Of a stretch of 14,200 bases of DNA, positions 12,782-14,200 are shown piece after piece; the stretch's first letter is position 1; the number at the start of each line of letters is the position of its first letter. The translations under genes were made by a program, and so were the position numbers. The stretch lies in assembly GCA_005239615.1 (NCBI GenBank), contig SBBR01000055.1, forward strand, positions 1 through 14,200, given 5' to 3'. This stretch comes from an archaeon. GTDB lineage: Archaea > Iainarchaeota > Iainarchaeia > Iainarchaeales > Iainarchaeaceae. The notes under the pieces are model-generated. The model was not told the DNA's origin. It saw only the letters and a list, made by a program, of their open reading frames with translations, and did no database searches.

Positions 12782-13234
12782 ATGGCGAAAGAAATCAGGA
12801 TAACACCTATAAAGGACGGGACTGCAATCGACCACCTCAGGCCGGGCTCGGCACAGAAAATCCTGGAAGTTCTCGGCATGCACGACACCACTGTTACGCT
12901 CGGCATGAACGTGGAAAGCAGGAAGATGGGGAAGAAGGACATACTCTTCATAGTGGGCAGGGAGCTCTCGGAGAAGGAGCTCGAGAAAATCGCCCTCCTC
13001 GGCAAAGGGGCTACCGTCAACACAATCAAGGGCTCGGCAATAGTGCAGAAAATCGAGCTGCACTATCCAAAAAGGGCGCAAGGCATAATGAAGTGCATAA
13101 ACCCGAGGTGTATAACCAACACCGACAAAATCGCCTCGAAGTTCGAGATAAGGGCGGAACCGCTGGAAGCCAAGTGCTTTTACTGCGAAACAAAGATGAA
13201 TGAGGAGGAAATCGTCTCTTCCATCAACAAGTGA
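12782..13234 (+). CDS. pyrI: Aspartate carbamoyltransferase regulatory subunit
   Basis: PyrI dimers bind nucleotide effectors and join PyrB trimers into the allosteric holoenzyme. The N-terminal nucleotide-binding domain contains ITPIKDGTAIDHL (7-19), matching the family's Ile-x-x-Gly-Thr-x-Ile-Asp-His segment. The C-terminal zinc domain has Cys105, Cys110, Cys132 and Cys135 in the C-x4-C...C-x2-C arrangement needed to contact PyrB. The protein is 150 residues, close to E. coli PyrI (153). The ATG at 12782 is chosen by homology and has GGGGGTGAGG 10 nt or more upstream; an upstream in-frame ATG at 12707 adds 25 unlikely residues. The gap to pyrB is 144 nt, unusually loose for this pair, and holds a 36-codon open frame. 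Feedback control by CTP/ATP is expected from the family. Confidence 0.93.
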   Translation: MAKEIRITPIKDGTAIDHLRPGSAQKILEVLGMHDTTVTLGMNVESRKMGKKDILFIVGRELSEKELEKIALLGKGATVNTIKGSAIVQKIELHYPKRAQGIMKCINPRCITNTDKIASKFEIRAEPLEAKCFYCETKMNEEEIVSSINK

Positions 13235-13239
13235 TTCCA

Positions 13240-14157
13240 ATGCTAGAAACCGAGTTCTGCGGAGCCCGGCTAAAGAACGTTACGCGCCTTGCCTCCGGCA
13301 TAATGGGGGTCAACGCCGGCCAGCTCATACGCGTCGCAAAGGAGGGAGCGGGAGCTGTTACAATGAAGAGCATCGGGCCGCGGGAGAGGCAAGGTCACAA
13401 AAACCCCACATGCATCGAATGGGAACACGGCCTGCTTAACGCGGTCGGCCTCCCTACGCCCGGGTACAGGAACTACGATGAGGAATTCGAGGAGCTCAAA
13501 GCGCTCAAAAAAATAAACGTCCCGCTCATCGCCAGCGTCTACGGGTCGAAGTGGGAGGAGTTCAGGGAAGTCGCTGCATATGTGGCGGAAAAAAAGCCGG
13601 ACGCGATTGAGCTCGACATCTCCTGCCCGAACACGGAGTGGCACGACATACAGTTCGCGTGCGACCCGCAAATCTCGGCGAAAATAGTTTCGAGCGTGAA
13701 GGAAGTCGCAGGGAAAATCCCTGTGATAGCAAAGCTCACACCAGCAGCCAATTCGCCTGTGCAGGTCGGGAAGGCCTGTGAGGAGGCGGGGGCTGACGCG
13801 CTCTGCGCGGGAAACACCATGCCGGGAATGCTCATTGATGCCGACGCAGGCAGGCCCATACTTGCGTTCAAAAAAGGAGGAATCAGCGGCCCCGCGCTCA
13901 AACCCATAAACCTCAAAATCACTTACGACCTCTTCGAAAAGGTCAATGTGCCCATAATAGGCGAGGGCGGGATATGCAATGGCAGGGACGCCCTGGAGTA
14001 CCTGATGGCTGGCGCGGCGCTCTGCGGCATCGGGAGCGCGGTGTGGCAGCGCGGACCCGGCGTCTTCAAGGCAGTGTGCGGGGAAATGGAAGCGTGGATT
14101 GAGGAGAACGGTTACACGAAGGTTGAGCAGCTGAGGGGAATCGCGCATGAAAAGTAA
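13240..14157 (+). CDS. pyrD: Dihydroorotate dehydrogenase, class 1 (likely 1B)
   Basis: PyrD oxidises dihydroorotate to orotate using FMN. The TIM-barrel motifs are visible (numbering from ATG 13240): LASGIMG (18-24), the substrate segment LLNAVGLPTPG (65-75), catalytic SCPN with Cys129, IAKLTP (163-168), GGISGPALKP (213-222), and the FMN phosphate site GEGGICNGRD (241-250). A Cys in SCPN, rather than Ser, marks class 1. The NAD-linked 1B form, which needs a PyrK partner, is the likely subtype, though this is not proved here. Two starts are possible: ATG 13240, giving MLETEFCGARLKN as in relatives, or GTG 13231, which overlaps the pyrI stop as GTGA. Either way it is coupled to pyrI. The end overlaps the next start. 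Confidence 0.92.
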   Translation: MLETEFCGARLKNVTRLASGIMGVNAGQLIRVAKEGAGAVTMKSIGPRERQGHKNPTCIEWEHGLLNAVGLPTPGYRNYDEEFEELKALKKINVPLIASVYGSKWEEFREVAAYVAEKKPDAIELDISCPNTEWHDIQFACDPQISAKIVSSVKEVAGKIPVIAKLTPAANSPVQVGKACEEAGADALCAGNTMPGMLIDADAGRPILAFKKGGISGPALKPINLKITYDLFEKVNVPIIGEGGICNGRDALEYLMAGAALCGIGSAVWQRGPGVFKAVCGEMEAWIEENGYTKVEQLRGIAHEK

Positions 14158-14200
14158 AAACGCCAAAACCACCACGGCCAAAACTAAAAATGGCCAAAGC
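14147..14200 (+). CDS. Start of the next gene in the pyr operon, 3' end outside window
   Basis: An ATG at 14147 overlaps the last codons of pyrD and follows a GAGGGG ribosome site about 9 nt upstream. The 18 codons visible read MKSKNAKTTTAKTKNGQS, a Lys/Thr-rich start much like the extension on PyrB. The frame stays open to the window edge. From operon context it could be pyrK (partner of a 1B PyrD) or another pyrimidine gene, but the visible part is too short to assign. Confidence 0.45.
   Translation, partial: MKSKNAKTTTAKTKNGQS

Noticed and set aside
13270..14181. A 303-residue minus-strand frame opposite pyrD
   Set aside because: It lies wholly antisense to a clear dihydroorotate dehydrogenase and shows no family motif.

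Overview
This window comes from an archaeal genome and is mostly core machinery. The evidence is a minus-strand cluster of ftsZ, secE, spt5/nusG, rpl11, rpl1, rplP0 and rpl12 with archaeal-type proteins (P0/P1 stalk, two-domain Spt5, one-helix SecE). TATA-like boxes lie 20-33 bp before many starts, and Shine-Dalgarno motifs match GGAGGTGA. Codons lean to G/C third positions with much AGG for Arg. The species cannot be fixed from the sequence; a DPANN or euryarchaeal lineage are both possible.

Layout. (1) 1-2445, plus strand: a secreted, membrane-anchored Lon-like (S16) Ser/Lys protease without an ATPase domain, cut by the window edge just inside its signal peptide. (2) 2512-8010, minus strand: the division and ribosome block. 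Transcription runs from ftsZ (8010) down to rpl12 (2512). It is broken by terminator-like hairpins and internal TATA boxes. Between L11 and L1 it is interrupted by a small plus-strand AbrB-like gene (4878-5069) and a 50-residue minus-strand gene (5089-5241). (3) 8298-9434, plus strand: PRPP synthase, then a small zinc-ribbon gene whose reading frame is broken. (4) 9466-11232, minus strand: a SAM methyltransferase and a polytopic membrane protein with a basic tail. (5) 11495-14200, plus strand: a pyrimidine operon, pyrB-pyrI-pyrD, followed by the first 18 codons of another gene overlapping the end of pyrD.

How the genes fit together. L11, L1 and the P0/P1 stalk recruit translation factors. Spt5 couples RNA polymerase to elongation, SecE is part of the translocon, and FtsZ drives division. 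PRPP synthase supplies the PRPP used at the orotate phosphoribosyltransferase step, downstream of PyrB/PyrI (carbamoyl-aspartate) and PyrD (orotate), so regions 3 and 5 serve one pathway although they are separate transcription units.

The most notable points are the frameshifted zinc ribbon at 9268-9434, the roughly 75-residue basic extension on PyrB, a P0 that lacks the usual acidic C-terminal motif and ends over a short L1-like sequence, a terminator-plus-promoter arrangement between P0 and P1, and the split of the L11-L1 cluster. I saw no tRNA, rRNA, CRISPR array, transposase or clear novel defence-type system.
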